A program made the translations under genes and the position numbers. This document shows, in pieces, positions 52,132 to 59,941 of a stretch of DNA of 64,000 nucleotides. Each line of letters starts with the position of its first letter. The stretch's first letter is position 1. The stretch covers positions 62,001-126,000 of the forward strand of contig JAQBOA010000041.1 in assembly GCA_028288305.1 (NCBI GenBank). The letters are read 5' to 3'. A model generated the notes under the pieces. That model was given only the letters and a program-made list of their open reading frames with translations, ran no database searches and was not told where the DNA came from. Source of the stretch: Mucilaginibacter sp. (GTDB taxonomy: Bacteria; Bacteroidota; Bacteroidia; Sphingobacteriales; Sphingobacteriaceae).

Positions 52132-52791
52132 ATGAGTCCTCTTGCTAAAAAATTACATATAAAAGCCGGTAAATGCTGGCTATTTTATAATGCCCCAGAC
52201 AATTACCCGGCATTGTTGGATCCATTGCCAGAAGGCACAGAAGCCAAATTTGAACCAAAAGGAAATTTTGACGGAGTACAGTTATTTGTAAAAGATAGTA
52301 AAGACCTTACTGCAAGCTTAAAGATAATTGCTCCGTTATTGAAACCTGACACTATTTTTTGGATTACCTATCCTAAAAAAAGTTCGGGTATGGCATCAGA
52401 CCTTGAAATGATGAGTAGTTGGGATAAACCTAAAAAATATGGCTTAAGGCCCGTTGCTACAGCAAGTATCAATGAAAAGTGGACTGCCCTACGTTTGAGG
52501 CAAGAAGGACAGTCAAAAGTTTCGGAATTTGGTAACGAGGAGATAAAGAAAAATGAATACGCTGCTTTTATTGATTTGAATAACAGGCAGATCATATTGC
52601 CTCCAGATGTGAAAAATATTTTAGAACAATCACCAAATGCACTGGCCTATTACCAAACTCTATCCTTCACTAACAAAAAAGAGTATGTAGTATGGATTCT
52701 CTCCGCAAAGCAAGAAAAAACCAAAACAGAAAGATTGGCAAAACTGGTTGAAAAACTGATAGCCAGGAAAAAGAATCCTTCGGAGAAATAG
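52132..52791 (+). CDS. DUF3052-like protein with YdeI/OmpD-associated C-terminal region
   Basis: 219 aa from ATG 52132 (MSPLAKKLHIKAGKCWLFYN); an upstream ATG at 52120 adds only MTKV and falls in a repeat-like stretch. The N-terminal half looks like DUF3052 (KLHIKAGKCW...PDNYPALLDPLPEG, QLFVKDSKDLTAS...ITYPKKSSG). The C-terminal 60 residues (IILPPDVKNILEQSPNALAY, SFTNKKEYVVWILSAKQEKT, RLAKLVEKLI) match the YdeI/OmpD-associated bacteriocin-protection domain. The combination is found in Bacteroidota; function unknown. Confidence 0.75.
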   Translation: MSPLAKKLHIKAGKCWLFYNAPDNYPALLDPLPEGTEAKFEPKGNFDGVQLFVKDSKDLTASLKIIAPLLKPDTIFWITYPKKSSGMASDLEMMSSWDKPKKYGLRPVATASINEKWTALRLRQEGQSKVSEFGNEEIKKNEYAAFIDLNNRQIILPPDVKNILEQSPNALAYYQTLSFTNKKEYVVWILSAKQEKTKTERLAKLVEKLIARKKNPSEK

Positions 52792-52818
52792 TTGATTGGT
52801 TGAATAAGTGAGTGGTTG

Positions 52819-52939
52819 AAGCCCCACCTAAATCCTCCCCGGTTGGGAGGACTTTTAGTTATATCTTAAAAATATATATCATGTACTAGTAAAAGCCTTT
52901 TAAAGTCTCCCCAACCGGGGGAGATTTAGAGGGGGCTTA
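52819..52939. repeat. CCTAAATCCTCCCCGGTTGG inverted repeat
   Basis: GCCCCACCTAAATCCTCCCC, GGTTGGGAGGACTTT faces AAAGTCTCCCCAACCGGGGG, AGATTTAGAGGGGGCTT around an AT-rich centre, total about 120 bp. It is the full-length relative of the pieces flanking rnhA and lies 20 bp upstream of the ArsR promoter. Confidence 0.8.
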
Positions 52940-52962
52940 ATTCACCAATTTTTTCAAATAAA

Positions 52963-52994
52963 TTTGCGTAACCGAATGGTTTCATATATATTTG
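52963..52994 (+). promoter_or_regulatory. Promoter of the ArsR operon (TTTG-N20-TATATTTG)
   Basis: -33 TTTG (52963-52966), 20-bp spacer, -7 TATATTTG (52987-52994): the best match to the Bacteroidota housekeeping consensus in the window. Transcription start expected near 53000, about 24 bp before the ATG. The -7 box sits between the two arms of the operator. Confidence 0.8.
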
Positions 52995-53009
52995 TAACCA
53001 TTCGGTTAC
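52968..53009. promoter_or_regulatory. Putative ArsR operator, 14-bp inverted repeat
   Basis: Arms GTAACCGAATGGTT (52968-52981) and AACCATTCGGTTAC (52996-53009) are perfect complements with a 14-bp spacer that contains the -7 box. Each arm is itself near-palindromic (AACC-N4-GGTT), so two dimers could bind. Position implies autorepression of the operon. Confidence 0.78.
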
Positions 53010-53023
53010 TAATATATATTTAT

Positions 53024-53377
53024 ATGCGCAGAGATGTTTTCCAGGCAATTGCTGATCCAACGAGGAGAGAGATTATTGGGTTAATTGCTCATCAATCGTT
53101 AAATCTGAATACGGTTGCTGATAATTTTGATATCAGCCGCCCTGCTATATCAAAACATATAAAAATTCTTACTCAATGCGGGCTTTTGACCATCAGGCAA
53201 AAGGGACGGGACAGGTATTGTGAAGCCAACTTTAAAAAGCTAAGTGAAGTGTCCGAGTGGGTTGAACAATACAAATCATTCTGGAATAATAAACTGGATG
53301 CGCTTGGCGATTTCCTTAATAAAGAAAATGCTGAAAACAATAAAATATCAACTAAAGATAAACCAAATGAAAAATGA
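53024..53377 (+). CDS. ArsR-family transcriptional regulator
   Basis: 117 aa from ATG 53024. Winged helix: RRDVFQAIADPTRREIIGLI, recognition helix ISRPAISKHIKILTQCGLLT, wing IRQKGRDRYCEANF. Longer frames upstream would run through the operator and promoter, so are rejected. No CxC metal-binding motif, so not a metal sensor; it belongs to the SRPBCC-linked ArsR group. The stop overlaps the next gene start by 11 bp. Likely represses its own operon through the palindrome at 52968-53009; effector unknown, perhaps a hydrophobic small molecule bound by the SRPBCC partners. Confidence 0.92.
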   Translation: MRRDVFQAIADPTRREIIGLIAHQSLNLNTVADNFDISRPAISKHIKILTQCGLLTIRQKGRDRYCEANFKKLSEVSEWVEQYKSFWNNKLDALGDFLNKENAENNKISTKDKPNEK

Positions 53378-53810
53378 ACCAGTTATTGTTAAGCGTGTAT
53401 ATAACGCGCCCATTGAAAAGGTATGGGAAGCTATAACCGACCTTGAAAAAATGCGCCAGTGGTACTTTCCTACTCTTACCGAATTCGAGCCTGAGGTCGG
53501 TTTTGAAACGCGGTTTGACGTTGTGAACGGCGAAAAAGTATTTCCACACATATGGAAAATAACTGAGGTTGTGCCTGGCAAAAAGATAAGTTATGAATGG
53601 AAGTTTGGCGGCTATCCGGGTAATTCATTAGTTAGTTTCGAATTGTTTGATGATGATGGTCAAACCCGGATAGTTTTAACACATGAAAACCTGGAAACTT
53701 TTCGTGGTGACATTCATCCTGATTTTGCAAAGCAAAACTTTGTACAAGGCTGGACACATTTTATTGGCACTGCATTAAAAGATTTTGTTGAGCAAGACAA
53801 TGAAGAATAA
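53367..53810 (+). CDS. SRPBCC (AHSA1-type) protein 1
   Basis: 147 aa, START/Bet v1-like cavity fold: VIVKRVYNAPIEKVWEAITD, MRQWYFPTLTEFEPEVGFET, ITEVVPGKKISYEWKFGGYP, NSLVSFELFDDDGQTRIVLT and FVQGWTHFIGTALKDFVEQ. AHSA1-like members bind hydrophobic ligands or chaperones. ATG 53367 overlaps the ArsR stop by 11 bp, so translation is coupled. It is about half identical over its length by eye to the SRPBCC gene at 54256, and the two flank the VOC gene. It should be an effector or target of the same signal as the regulator. Confidence 0.92.
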   Translation: MKNEPVIVKRVYNAPIEKVWEAITDLEKMRQWYFPTLTEFEPEVGFETRFDVVNGEKVFPHIWKITEVVPGKKISYEWKFGGYPGNSLVSFELFDDDGQTRIVLTHENLETFRGDIHPDFAKQNFVQGWTHFIGTALKDFVEQDNEE

Positions 53811-53826
53811 ACTTTAATTATAAATT

Positions 53827-54222
53827 ATGAAAACGATCACTAACTTTTTAATGTTTGATGGCCGGGCAGAGGAAGCCATGAACTTTTACTTTTCAGTATT
53901 TCCGAATTCCTCGGCTATTAGTATTACCCGCTATAAAGCCAATGAAGGTGGGGCTGAAGGAACCGTTCTGCACGCCACTTTTTCATTAAACGGCCAGGTT
54001 TTTATGTGCATTGACAGCCCCGCCAAACACGCATTTACCTTTACACCGGCCATGTCCCTTTATATCGATTGTGACTCTGACGCTGAAATTGAAAACCTTT
54101 TTATAAATCTGTCAGAAAATGGGAGCGTCCTTATGCCATTAAATGCCTATCCATTCAGCAAAAAATATGTCTGGCTAAATGATAGGTTTGGAGTGTCATG
54201 GCAATTGAATTATAATAAGTAA
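53827..54222 (+). CDS. PhnB-like VOC protein
   Basis: 131 aa VOC fold of the PhnB/3-demethylubiquinone methyltransferase-like class: FLMFDGRAEEAMNFYFSVFP, TVLHATFSLNGQVFMCIDSP, SLYIDCDSDAEIENLFINLS and KYVWLNDRFGVSWQLNY. No complete metal triad can be assigned with confidence. Sixteen bp after SRPBCC 1 and 33 bp before SRPBCC 2, so cotranscribed. It may bind or modify the same small molecule as its neighbours. Confidence 0.88.
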   Translation: MKTITNFLMFDGRAEEAMNFYFSVFPNSSAISITRYKANEGGAEGTVLHATFSLNGQVFMCIDSPAKHAFTFTPAMSLYIDCDSDAEIENLFINLSENGSVLMPLNAYPFSKKYVWLNDRFGVSWQLNYNK

Positions 54223-54255
54223 ACTCAAATAAATTAACCATCTAAATTAATCATT

Positions 54256-54699
54256 ATGAAAACAGCTGAAATTAAAACAGAACCTTTTGTAATTGAAAGA
54301 ACTTATAATGCGCCGGCTGATAAAGTATGGCAGGCGATCACAGATAAAAACAAAATGAAACAATGGTACTTCGACCTTGAAGAATTTAAACCAGAAGTCG
54401 GTTTTGAATTTCGGTTTTATGGAGGAACGAAAGAAAAACAATATTTACATATCTGCAGAATAACAGAAGTTATACCCGGCAAAAAACTTACCCATACATG
54501 GAAATATGATGGTTATCCAGGTGAATCATTTGTAACTTTTGAACTATTTGACGAAGGCGACAAAACCCGGTTAAAACTAACCCATGCCGGTTTAGAAACC
54601 TTCCCATCAGATAGTCCTGATTTTGCAAGAACAAGCTTTGCTGCAGGATGGACTCACATTATCGGCACATCACTGAAAGAATACCTCGAAAAAGCTTAA
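54256..54699 (+). CDS. SRPBCC (AHSA1-type) protein 2
   Basis: 147 aa, paralogue of the protein at 53367: [80 protein letters not shown] and [18 protein letters not shown] align without gaps in most stretches. The pair presumably arose by duplication on either side of the VOC gene. Third structural gene of the ArsR operon. Likely ligand-binding, role unknown. Confidence 0.92.
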   Translation: MKTAEIKTEPFVIERTYNAPADKVWQAITDKNKMKQWYFDLEEFKPEVGFEFRFYGGTKEKQYLHICRITEVIPGKKLTHTWKYDGYPGESFVTFELFDEGDKTRLKLTHAGLETFPSDSPDFARTSFAAGWTHIIGTSLKEYLEKA

Positions 54700-54719
54700 T
54701 TTCTTTAATGAATATCATC

Positions 54720-54749
54720 GTAGGGACGTGATGCACTGCGTCTCTACGA
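54720..54749. repeat. CGTAGGGACG...CGTCTCTACG hairpin
   Basis: CGTAGGGACG pairs with CGTCTCTACG (one mismatch), loop TGATGCACTG. It sits between SRPBCC 2 and the VF530 gene and could be a processing or attenuation site, or a dispersed repeat. Confidence 0.6.
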
Positions 54750-54772
54750 TTTATCCTATTTTTGAGGGAATT

Positions 54773-55006
54773 ATGATGCAACAACAGTCAAACGATCCTC
54801 TTCATGGCAAAACACTCGAAATGATACTGAATGCTTTAGTAACCCATTACGGCTGGAAAGAATTGGGCGAACGCATCCGCATCAACTGTTTTATCAGTGA
54901 CCCAAGTATAAAATCAAGTCTTAAATTCCTTCGTAAAACCCCCTCTGCCAGGAAAAAGGTGGAAGATTTATATATAAGTACCCCAGCTTTGTATGTTAAT
55001 ATTTAG
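54773..55006 (+). CDS. VF530 family DNA-binding protein
   Basis: 77 aa from ATG 54773 (a second ATG follows at 54776); a GAGGGAA purine stretch lies 9 bp upstream and acts as a Shine-Dalgarno, and a longer frame from 54728 is rejected. The VF530/DUF2132 signature is near-complete: [40 protein letters not shown] and [20 protein letters not shown]. The family folds as a helical DNA-binding-like domain; role unknown. Last gene of the ArsR operon. Confidence 0.9.
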   Translation: MMQQQSNDPLHGKTLEMILNALVTHYGWKELGERIRINCFISDPSIKSSLKFLRKTPSARKKVEDLYISTPALYVNI

Positions 55007-55030
55007 TTGAAGCATGAACCCTGCCAAAGA

Positions 55031-56338
55031 CTAATGCTTTTTTTTATTGGTCATTTTAGCTTTTGTTCCCGCACCGTAATTATAGGTTTTTAAATTGCTG
55101 GCTTTTTTCTGATGGAACGCCTCACCTGCTATTGGTGCAGCTGCAGCCTTTTTTGAAGATTGTTTTTCTTCTGATTCAATAGCCTTCCTTTCTTTTTCAA
55201 CTACCAAATCTTCAGGAAGCTCTGCAACAGGTATTTTTTGACCTATCGCCTGTTCTACCTTTCTCACCATACTCAATTCCAGGTCAGTGGTAAAGGTTAT
55301 AGCCAGGATTTCATCATCATTTGAAGGTTTGTTATTTACTATACGTTCAATAAATATTTCCTTTTCTTCGGGTAATTCAAAATGTATTAAAAAGGGAATT
55401 TTGTTGAGTTCAGATGACCCAACATTTTCATTAGCAATGATCAGCACGCTGGATTGAGGAGATTGCTTAAAATCATCGATTTCTTTAAAACCGTTAAATT
55501 CTACAGACCATGATCTTAATAAGGCAACGGAGGTTTTCTGACGGTTTTGAAGTGTTTTATAAATCTTTTCAGCAGTTTGACGGGTATTTACAAACACTAC
55601 AGTCTTTGTGAATAGCTCGTCATCCTGCATAAATAAATTCAGCAGGTTTAGTTTTGTACCAAAATTCGGTACATGGTATAGCAACTGCGGATATGTTTGC
55701 AACTCTGTTTCTGCAATATCTTCAACCTCAACTATAGCCGGCATTTTCATAAACGGCGCAATCATTTTGTTCAGCTTATCATGTATCACCGTAGTAAAAA
55801 CCAGGTGCTGGCATTTGGTAATGCTGTTGGCGAGTTCTGCTACGGGTAATTGAAGGCCTTGTTTAACTATTTGTTCGGCATCATCTATAATTAGTAGGTC
55901 TATCTTATTCAGGTTCAGGCCCAGTTTTAAGTAAATTGCCCGAGCCCTGTCAGGAGTGGCAACTACAATATCTGCTCCATCAGCCAATGCATTCATCTGA
56001 CTTTCAGTGCCGGGTGCGCTATATAAACCAACTATTAATACCTGTTTATTTTTATTTAATAATTCAAACTGGTTGATCACTTCCAATACCTGGTCTTTAT
56101 CCGGTACCAGGATCAACACGTGGGGTACGCCTTCGGATGTGTGTTTTAAACGGTTTAAAACTGCCAGAATATAGGTTGTTGTCTTACCGCATCCGTCAAG
56201 ACCGACAGCAATTAAATCCTGTCCGCCAATTATGCGCGATAGACTTTTTAACTGGATAGCTGTTGGGGCCAGGTACCCTGCATCGGTTATCGACCTTACT
56301 AATTGTTTATTTAGTTTTAATTTTTCTGACCACGCCAT
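55031..56338 (-). CDS. Degenerate DEAD-box protein
   Basis: 435 aa, two RecA-like domains. Q motif region PTAIQ (25-29), Walker A GLDGCGKT (46-53; usual AxTGSGKT), motif Ib VVATPDRA, motif II DDAE (151-154, instead of DEAD), motif III TTV (181-183, instead of SAT), motif IV VVFVNTRQTA. Motifs V and VI, normally TDVAARGLD and HRIGRTGR, are lost (IANENVGSSELN; ERIVNNKPSN). The C-terminal tail is Lys/Ala-rich, as in RNA-binding helicases. Possible loss of helicase activity with retained RNA or ATP binding; otherwise a DEAD-box relative. Confidence 0.8.
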   Translation of the reverse strand: MAWSEKLKLNKQLVRSITDAGYLAPTAIQLKSLSRIIGGQDLIAVGLDGCGKTTTYILAVLNRLKHTSEGVPHVLILVPDKDQVLEVINQFELLNKNKQVLIVGLYSAPGTESQMNALADGADIVVATPDRARAIYLKLGLNLNKIDLLIIDDAEQIVKQGLQLPVAELANSITKCQHLVFTTVIHDKLNKMIAPFMKMPAIVEVEDIAETELQTYPQLLYHVPNFGTKLNLLNLFMQDDELFTKTVVFVNTRQTAEKIYKTLQNRQKTSVALLRSWSVEFNGFKEIDDFKQSPQSSVLIIANENVGSSELNKIPFLIHFELPEEKEIFIERIVNNKPSNDDEILAITFTTDLELSMVRKVEQAIGQKIPVAELPEDLVVEKERKAIESEEKQSSKKAAAAPIAGEAFHQKKASNLKTYNYGAGTKAKMTNKKKH

Positions 56339-56415
56339 CCGTTTGTTTTAAATTCTCAAAGACAGCAAAATTACCCTTTTTACGGCGTAGTTTAGGTATT
56401 GCATTTAAATCAGTT

Positions 56416-57225
56416 TTATACTTCCTGCCAGTCGGTATCTAAGCTGTTTTGAAGGATAGCTGAAAATGTTGTCCTTGTCGGGATATCAAGGTATGGATAA
56501 GTGACTTTTGAAAGATAAAGCCCTTGCGGGTATGCTGGAATAATAATTTTAGGCGTTTCTTTATGGATGAGGTAGTGCTCAAATTCGTCGACACTCATTA
56601 GCCCTTTGCCAATCTCCAATAACCTTCCCATTATAATCCTGATCATTTTACTTAAAAAACGGTTAGCCGTAATTTGAAACCTTAACCTGTCGCCATTATT
56701 ATCTATAAATAAGTTGGCCGACGAAACATAACAAAGTGTATGTTCAATCCTGTCCGGGCATTTGCAAAGGCCGCGATAATCATTATAAAGTGGAAGCAAT
56801 GCCACAGCAGCTTTCATTTTATCCAGATCAAGGTTGTACTCCGGATAAAGTGAGCTATAGTTGCCCAGGAACGGATCTTTATAGGTATGGATAAAATAAT
56901 CGTACGTTCTTTTTACAGCATCAAACCTTGTATGGGGCTGGCCCTGCATGGAAATAATATCAAAAATGGCAATATCATCAGGCAATATTTTATTCAGCCT
57001 GAAAAACAAGTCGAAATCCCACTCCTTCTCAATGTCAACATGAAAAAAGTACTGACTGGCATGTACCAGGGCATCAGTACGGCCGCAACCTATAATTGCA
57101 ACTTGTTCTTTTAGCAGTTTGCTGATAGCAGTTTCCAACACCTGCTGCACACTAACCGCCCCCGGGTGTTTTTGCCAGCCATTGTACCGTTTGCCATGAT
57201 AACCTATGTGGAAGAAGTATCGCAA
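56416..57225 (-). CDS. truA: tRNA pseudouridine synthase A, divergent
   Basis: 269 aa, TruA fold; converts U38-40 of tRNA anticodon stems to pseudouridine. Catalytic Asp51 is in GCGRTDALVHASQY; the glycine usually following (GRTDAGVHA) is Leu here. The front reads FFHIGYHGKRYNGWQKHPG where TruA normally has GWQ-x-Q, and VSVQQVLE follows. The C-terminal domain has DFDLFFRLNKILPDDIAIFD and FLSKMIRIIMGRLLEIGKGL. These changes suggest the divergent second TruA paralogue known in Bacteroidota rather than the main copy; inferred. Confidence 0.85.
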   Translation of the reverse strand: MRYFFHIGYHGKRYNGWQKHPGAVSVQQVLETAISKLLKEQVAIIGCGRTDALVHASQYFFHVDIEKEWDFDLFFRLNKILPDDIAIFDIISMQGQPHTRFDAVKRTYDYFIHTYKDPFLGNYSSLYPEYNLDLDKMKAAVALLPLYNDYRGLCKCPDRIEHTLCYVSSANLFIDNNGDRLRFQITANRFLSKMIRIIMGRLLEIGKGLMSVDEFEHYLIHKETPKIIIPAYPQGLYLSKVTYPYLDIPTRTTFSAILQNSLDTDWQEV

Positions 57226-57650
57226 TGGAATTTTAAATTGAACAATTAGGACAAACTTACGAATTTTAAAAACTTTGTAAGTTTTTTCCGGGCTAACTGC
57301 GTTGTCTTGTCCTAAAATAAGTTGACACTAATGTTCAAATATGAACATAGTGAACGGGTATATGCGATTAAAATCCCCAAATGACTGGCAAGCTGGCACA
57401 AAAAACTATGCTATTTGCTGCTTTTTTTGGCAAAATAAGTATTCAGTAAGAAAAAAATCCAATCCACTAATTCAGAGTCAGATATCGATAATTCACTTTT
57501 TTATCACGGGCGCAAGTAATTGATTATCATCAATTAATAAATGTTCACGTTTCGTGTATGCGCGAGATGAAGGTGAACGCTCCTGGCTTATTGCCTATCC
57601 TTAGCCGAATAATCTTCATGATATAGATGAGACGAATAAGGCTTATATCG
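57226..57650. other. Intergenic gap with repeat pieces and an IS-end-like stretch
   Basis: About 425 bp with no gene. It contains a degenerate copy of the ACTTACGAA hairpin (57254-57283), the stretch TGTCCTAAAATAAGTTGACA at about 57304 that resembles a transposon end, a short palindrome TGTTCA-aata-TGAACA at about 57330, and an in-frame 60-codon stretch from 57341 that I do not believe is coding. Likely insertion debris. Confidence 0.45.
57254..57283. repeat. Degenerate ACTTACGAA hairpin
   Basis: AACTTACGAATTTTAAAAAC then TTTGTAAGTT: the relative of the perfect palindrome at 6268-6298, with several mismatches. Just upstream of truA. Confidence 0.55.
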
Positions 57651-58133
57651 TTATTTCAAATAGTCCCCCAGCCAAACGAGCACCCTCTCCCACCCCGCAG
57701 CATGCATATAAGCCGCATCAGGGCAACCTTCAAAACCCTCGTGGCGCACAATTACCCGCGTGCCTTCCGCAATCGGTTCAAAGCGGTATGTAATCGTTGT
57801 TTCCCGCATGCCAAGCACCGGGAACTCCCATAAATATTTACGGGTATGCGATAGCTTAACCGGGGAATCGATTTGAAGAAACTTGCCGCTCGCCGGACGG
57901 ACACTGCCATCCGCGTTTACCACGTTTACAGTATACTGACCGCCCACACGAAAGTCGGCGATCCAATCCCTCATGTGGTAAGTGTTGTCATCACCCCACC
58001 AATGCTCAATTTCTTTGGGTTCAGTAAGTGCACGGAAGATGCGTTCAGGTGGTGCAGCCACATCCACAGTGGCAAGCACCATTCCTATTTCGGTATCGGC
58101 TACAGCACGTTCATTTTTAATAATTGTCGTCAT
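57651..58133 (-). CDS. SRPBCC (AHSA1-type) protein 3, GC-rich
   Basis: 160 aa START-like fold: VLATVDVAAPPERIFRALTE, IEHWWGDDNTYHMRDWIADF, VGGQYTVNVVNADGSVRPAS, ITYRFEPIAEGTRVIVRHEG and AGWERVLVWLGDYL. Base composition and codon use are clearly GC-richer than the other SRPBCC genes nearby, suggesting horizontal acquisition. First in position on the minus strand but last in transcription of the group driven from 59.8 kb; 21 bp after the composite SRPBCC gene. Role unknown. Confidence 0.88.
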   Translation of the reverse strand: MTTIIKNERAVADTEIGMVLATVDVAAPPERIFRALTEPKEIEHWWGDDNTYHMRDWIADFRVGGQYTVNVVNADGSVRPASGKFLQIDSPVKLSHTRKYLWEFPVLGMRETTITYRFEPIAEGTRVIVRHEGFEGCPDAAYMHAAGWERVLVWLGDYLK

Positions 58134-58154
58134 AATTGTCTTCGTTAAATTTAA

Positions 58155-58859
58155 TTACTTTATTGTATCTAAAAGATCTTCAGAAGGCTGAATATTCTCA
58201 AATAAAGGTTTATTTTCAACGATCATATAATGGTCGCCTTTCAGCGAACCAAAATTCTCTTTATTTAACATATTAAGTGAATAGGCAGAAATGACCCGTT
58301 CAACATTAGTTTCCTTTACGTCTATGAGCAGGTAGCCATTCGGAAAATCAGTTAAAGACTGTTCTTTTGAAAATAACGTACCTTCATAGATCCTGCTACC
58401 GTTTGCAATTGTTGCCCTGATGCCTGTTCCCGGAAGCCCCTTATTTCGGGTCAAAAAATTAAAAAGACTTTCACCTACATAAAAGTTCCAGCCCCCGGTG
58501 CAATCGTTAAAGCATTCTAATTCGGGTACCAGTCCGAGATGGGTCATACTTACAATCGTTTGATCACTTTTAGCCTCAATATCCCAGATGATTTGTGTAT
58601 CCTTCCATTCGTTTTTGTCTTTAAGCAGGTCCATATAGCAATCCTCTACCAACCAGATAATTTTCTTGCCCGGAACTAACTCAGTTATTTTAATGTTGGC
58701 AAAAGTTTTACCGAAACGAACTGTAAAAACGTCATTCAATTTTTGTGAGCTCCCTTCTACATGATTTGCCCACCAGGCAGAAACATGGCTAATGCCATCA
58801 AAAGCCGCGAGCGCGGTAATATTTACTGTAATTGAGCTATGATAACTTGGTTGATTCAT
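58155..58859 (-). CDS. SRPBCC protein 4 with C-terminal extra domain
   Basis: 234 aa. Residues 1-140 are an SRPBCC domain clearly related to the next gene (SSQKLNDVFTVRFGKTFANI, ITELVPGKKIIWLVEDCYMD, MTHLGLVPELECFNDC). Residues 140-234 are an added domain (GIRATIANGSRIYEGTLFSK, NGYLLIDVKETNVERVISAY) that I cannot place; it could be a small ligand- or protein-binding module. The paralogue at 58960 lacks it, so the domain was gained by fusion or lost there. 21 bp upstream of SRPBCC 3. Confidence 0.8.
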   Translation of the reverse strand: MNQPSYHSSITVNITALAAFDGISHVSAWWANHVEGSSQKLNDVFTVRFGKTFANIKITELVPGKKIIWLVEDCYMDLLKDKNEWKDTQIIWDIEAKSDQTIVSMTHLGLVPELECFNDCTGGWNFYVGESLFNFLTRNKGLPGTGIRATIANGSRIYEGTLFSKEQSLTDFPNGYLLIDVKETNVERVISAYSLNMLNKENFGSLKGDHYMIVENKPLFENIQPSEDLLDTIK

Positions 58860-58959
58860 TTTGAAAATTTTAATTAAATATTAAGCTTAACAGCGGAAGG
58901 GGTCCTTTATTTAAAAATGTTAAAATTTGATTAATTGTCATTCCTGATTTGAATTAGCT

Positions 58960-59397
58960 TCATTTAAGCTGCCCCATTCCTTCCGTTAACAATTTATATA
59001 AACTTCCTTTAAAGTGTTGGTCCCAGCCTTTAACGCAAGTTTCAAAGCATTCTATTTCCGGAGTCAAACCAATATGGGTCATGGCGATTTGAACCTGTTC
59101 GCCTTTTTGCTCAAATTCAAAAAGGATGCGGGTATCGTTCCATTCTTTTTTGTCTGCGAGCCAATGTAAATAGCAGTCAATAACTGTCCACTCAATTTTC
59201 TGATTCGGAATAAATTCAGTGACCTTAAAGGTTACGAAGGTCTCACCAAAACGCACGGTAAATACATCGTCAAGGTTTTGTGAACTACCTTCAAAGTTTT
59301 CGGCCCACCATACATTTACACCGCTTGCAATGCTTTCAAAAGCTGCTGTTAGGGAATTATCCACCAGGATAATGCCCTGATAATCTTGTTGATTCAT
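58960..59397 (-). CDS. SRPBCC protein 5
   Basis: 145 aa. NVWWAENFEGSSQNLDDVFT, VRFGETFVTFKVTEFIPNQK, IEWTVIDCYLHWLADKKEW, MTHIGLTPEIECFETC and a GWDQHFKGSLYKLLTE end. Matches the front of the gene at 58155 along its whole length, marking a tandem duplication. It starts 36 bp after the VOC gene of the group ends, on the same strand. Ligand unknown. Confidence 0.88.
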   Translation of the reverse strand: MNQQDYQGIILVDNSLTAAFESIASGVNVWWAENFEGSSQNLDDVFTVRFGETFVTFKVTEFIPNQKIEWTVIDCYLHWLADKKEWNDTRILFEFEQKGEQVQIAMTHIGLTPEIECFETCVKGWDQHFKGSLYKLLTEGMGQLK

Positions 59398-59433
59398 TTT
59401 TTTATCTTTTTGTTTAATTTCTAAATATTTTTT

Positions 59434-59814
59434 TTACATATTCGAATGAAGGCCCATTCTGTTTCCTTCAGAATCTATAAAATGAGCAATAAAGCCAAAT
59501 TCTCCGTTGGCGCCATTTTTAGTCTTAGGAAGAAGAATTTTTCCTCCGGCTTTCTCTACTTTCGAAAGAGGGCCGTCAAGGTCATCGCCCCTATCCATAT
59601 AAATGATAGCGCTTTTTTCCGAAGGTTCATATCCTTTTCCTTCAACAATAGCTCCTCCGGCGCCTAATGCTGCGGGGTCAAGAGGAAATATTGCATATTT
59701 ACCTCTCGGCATAGGCACTAAATTCATTGTTATATTAAAGATCGTTTCGTAAAAACTCTTTGCACGTTCAAAATTTTTTGCCGGGATTTCAATCCAATAA
59801 ATGGTGTTTCTCAT
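59434..59814 (-). CDS. VOC (glyoxalase-fold) protein
   Basis: 126 aa: IYWIEIPAKNFERAKSFYET, MNLVPMPRGKYAIFPLDPAA, GGAIVEGKGYEPSEKSAII and FIAHFIDSEGNRMGLHS. The family usually has metal-binding His/Glu; here only some candidates remain, so metal use is uncertain. First gene of a minus-strand unit with three SRPBCC genes, divergent from the GlxA-type regulator, 127 bp apart. Together these suggest regulation by that protein. Confidence 0.88.
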   Translation of the reverse strand: MRNTIYWIEIPAKNFERAKSFYETIFNITMNLVPMPRGKYAIFPLDPAALGAGGAIVEGKGYEPSEKSAIIYMDRGDDLDGPLSKVEKAGGKILLPKTKNGANGEFGFIAHFIDSEGNRMGLHSNM

Positions 59815-59941
59815 AATTTCAGATTTTGTTTAACCAAAGGTATTGTGTTTAACAATGCTTTTAACTGTCTATTTTAGACTTTGTTAGGGGGCGATTTGGA
59901 CAGTTATATTGTATTTGCAAAATTGTTTTTAAATTTATATC

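Noticed and set aside
52964..53023. Upstream start for the ArsR gene
   Set aside because: It would translate the promoter and operator; the ATG at 53024 follows the predicted transcription start.
57341..57523. 60-codon frame in the truA gap
   Set aside because: Composition and product show no gene-like pattern, and the region holds repeat and IS-like debris.
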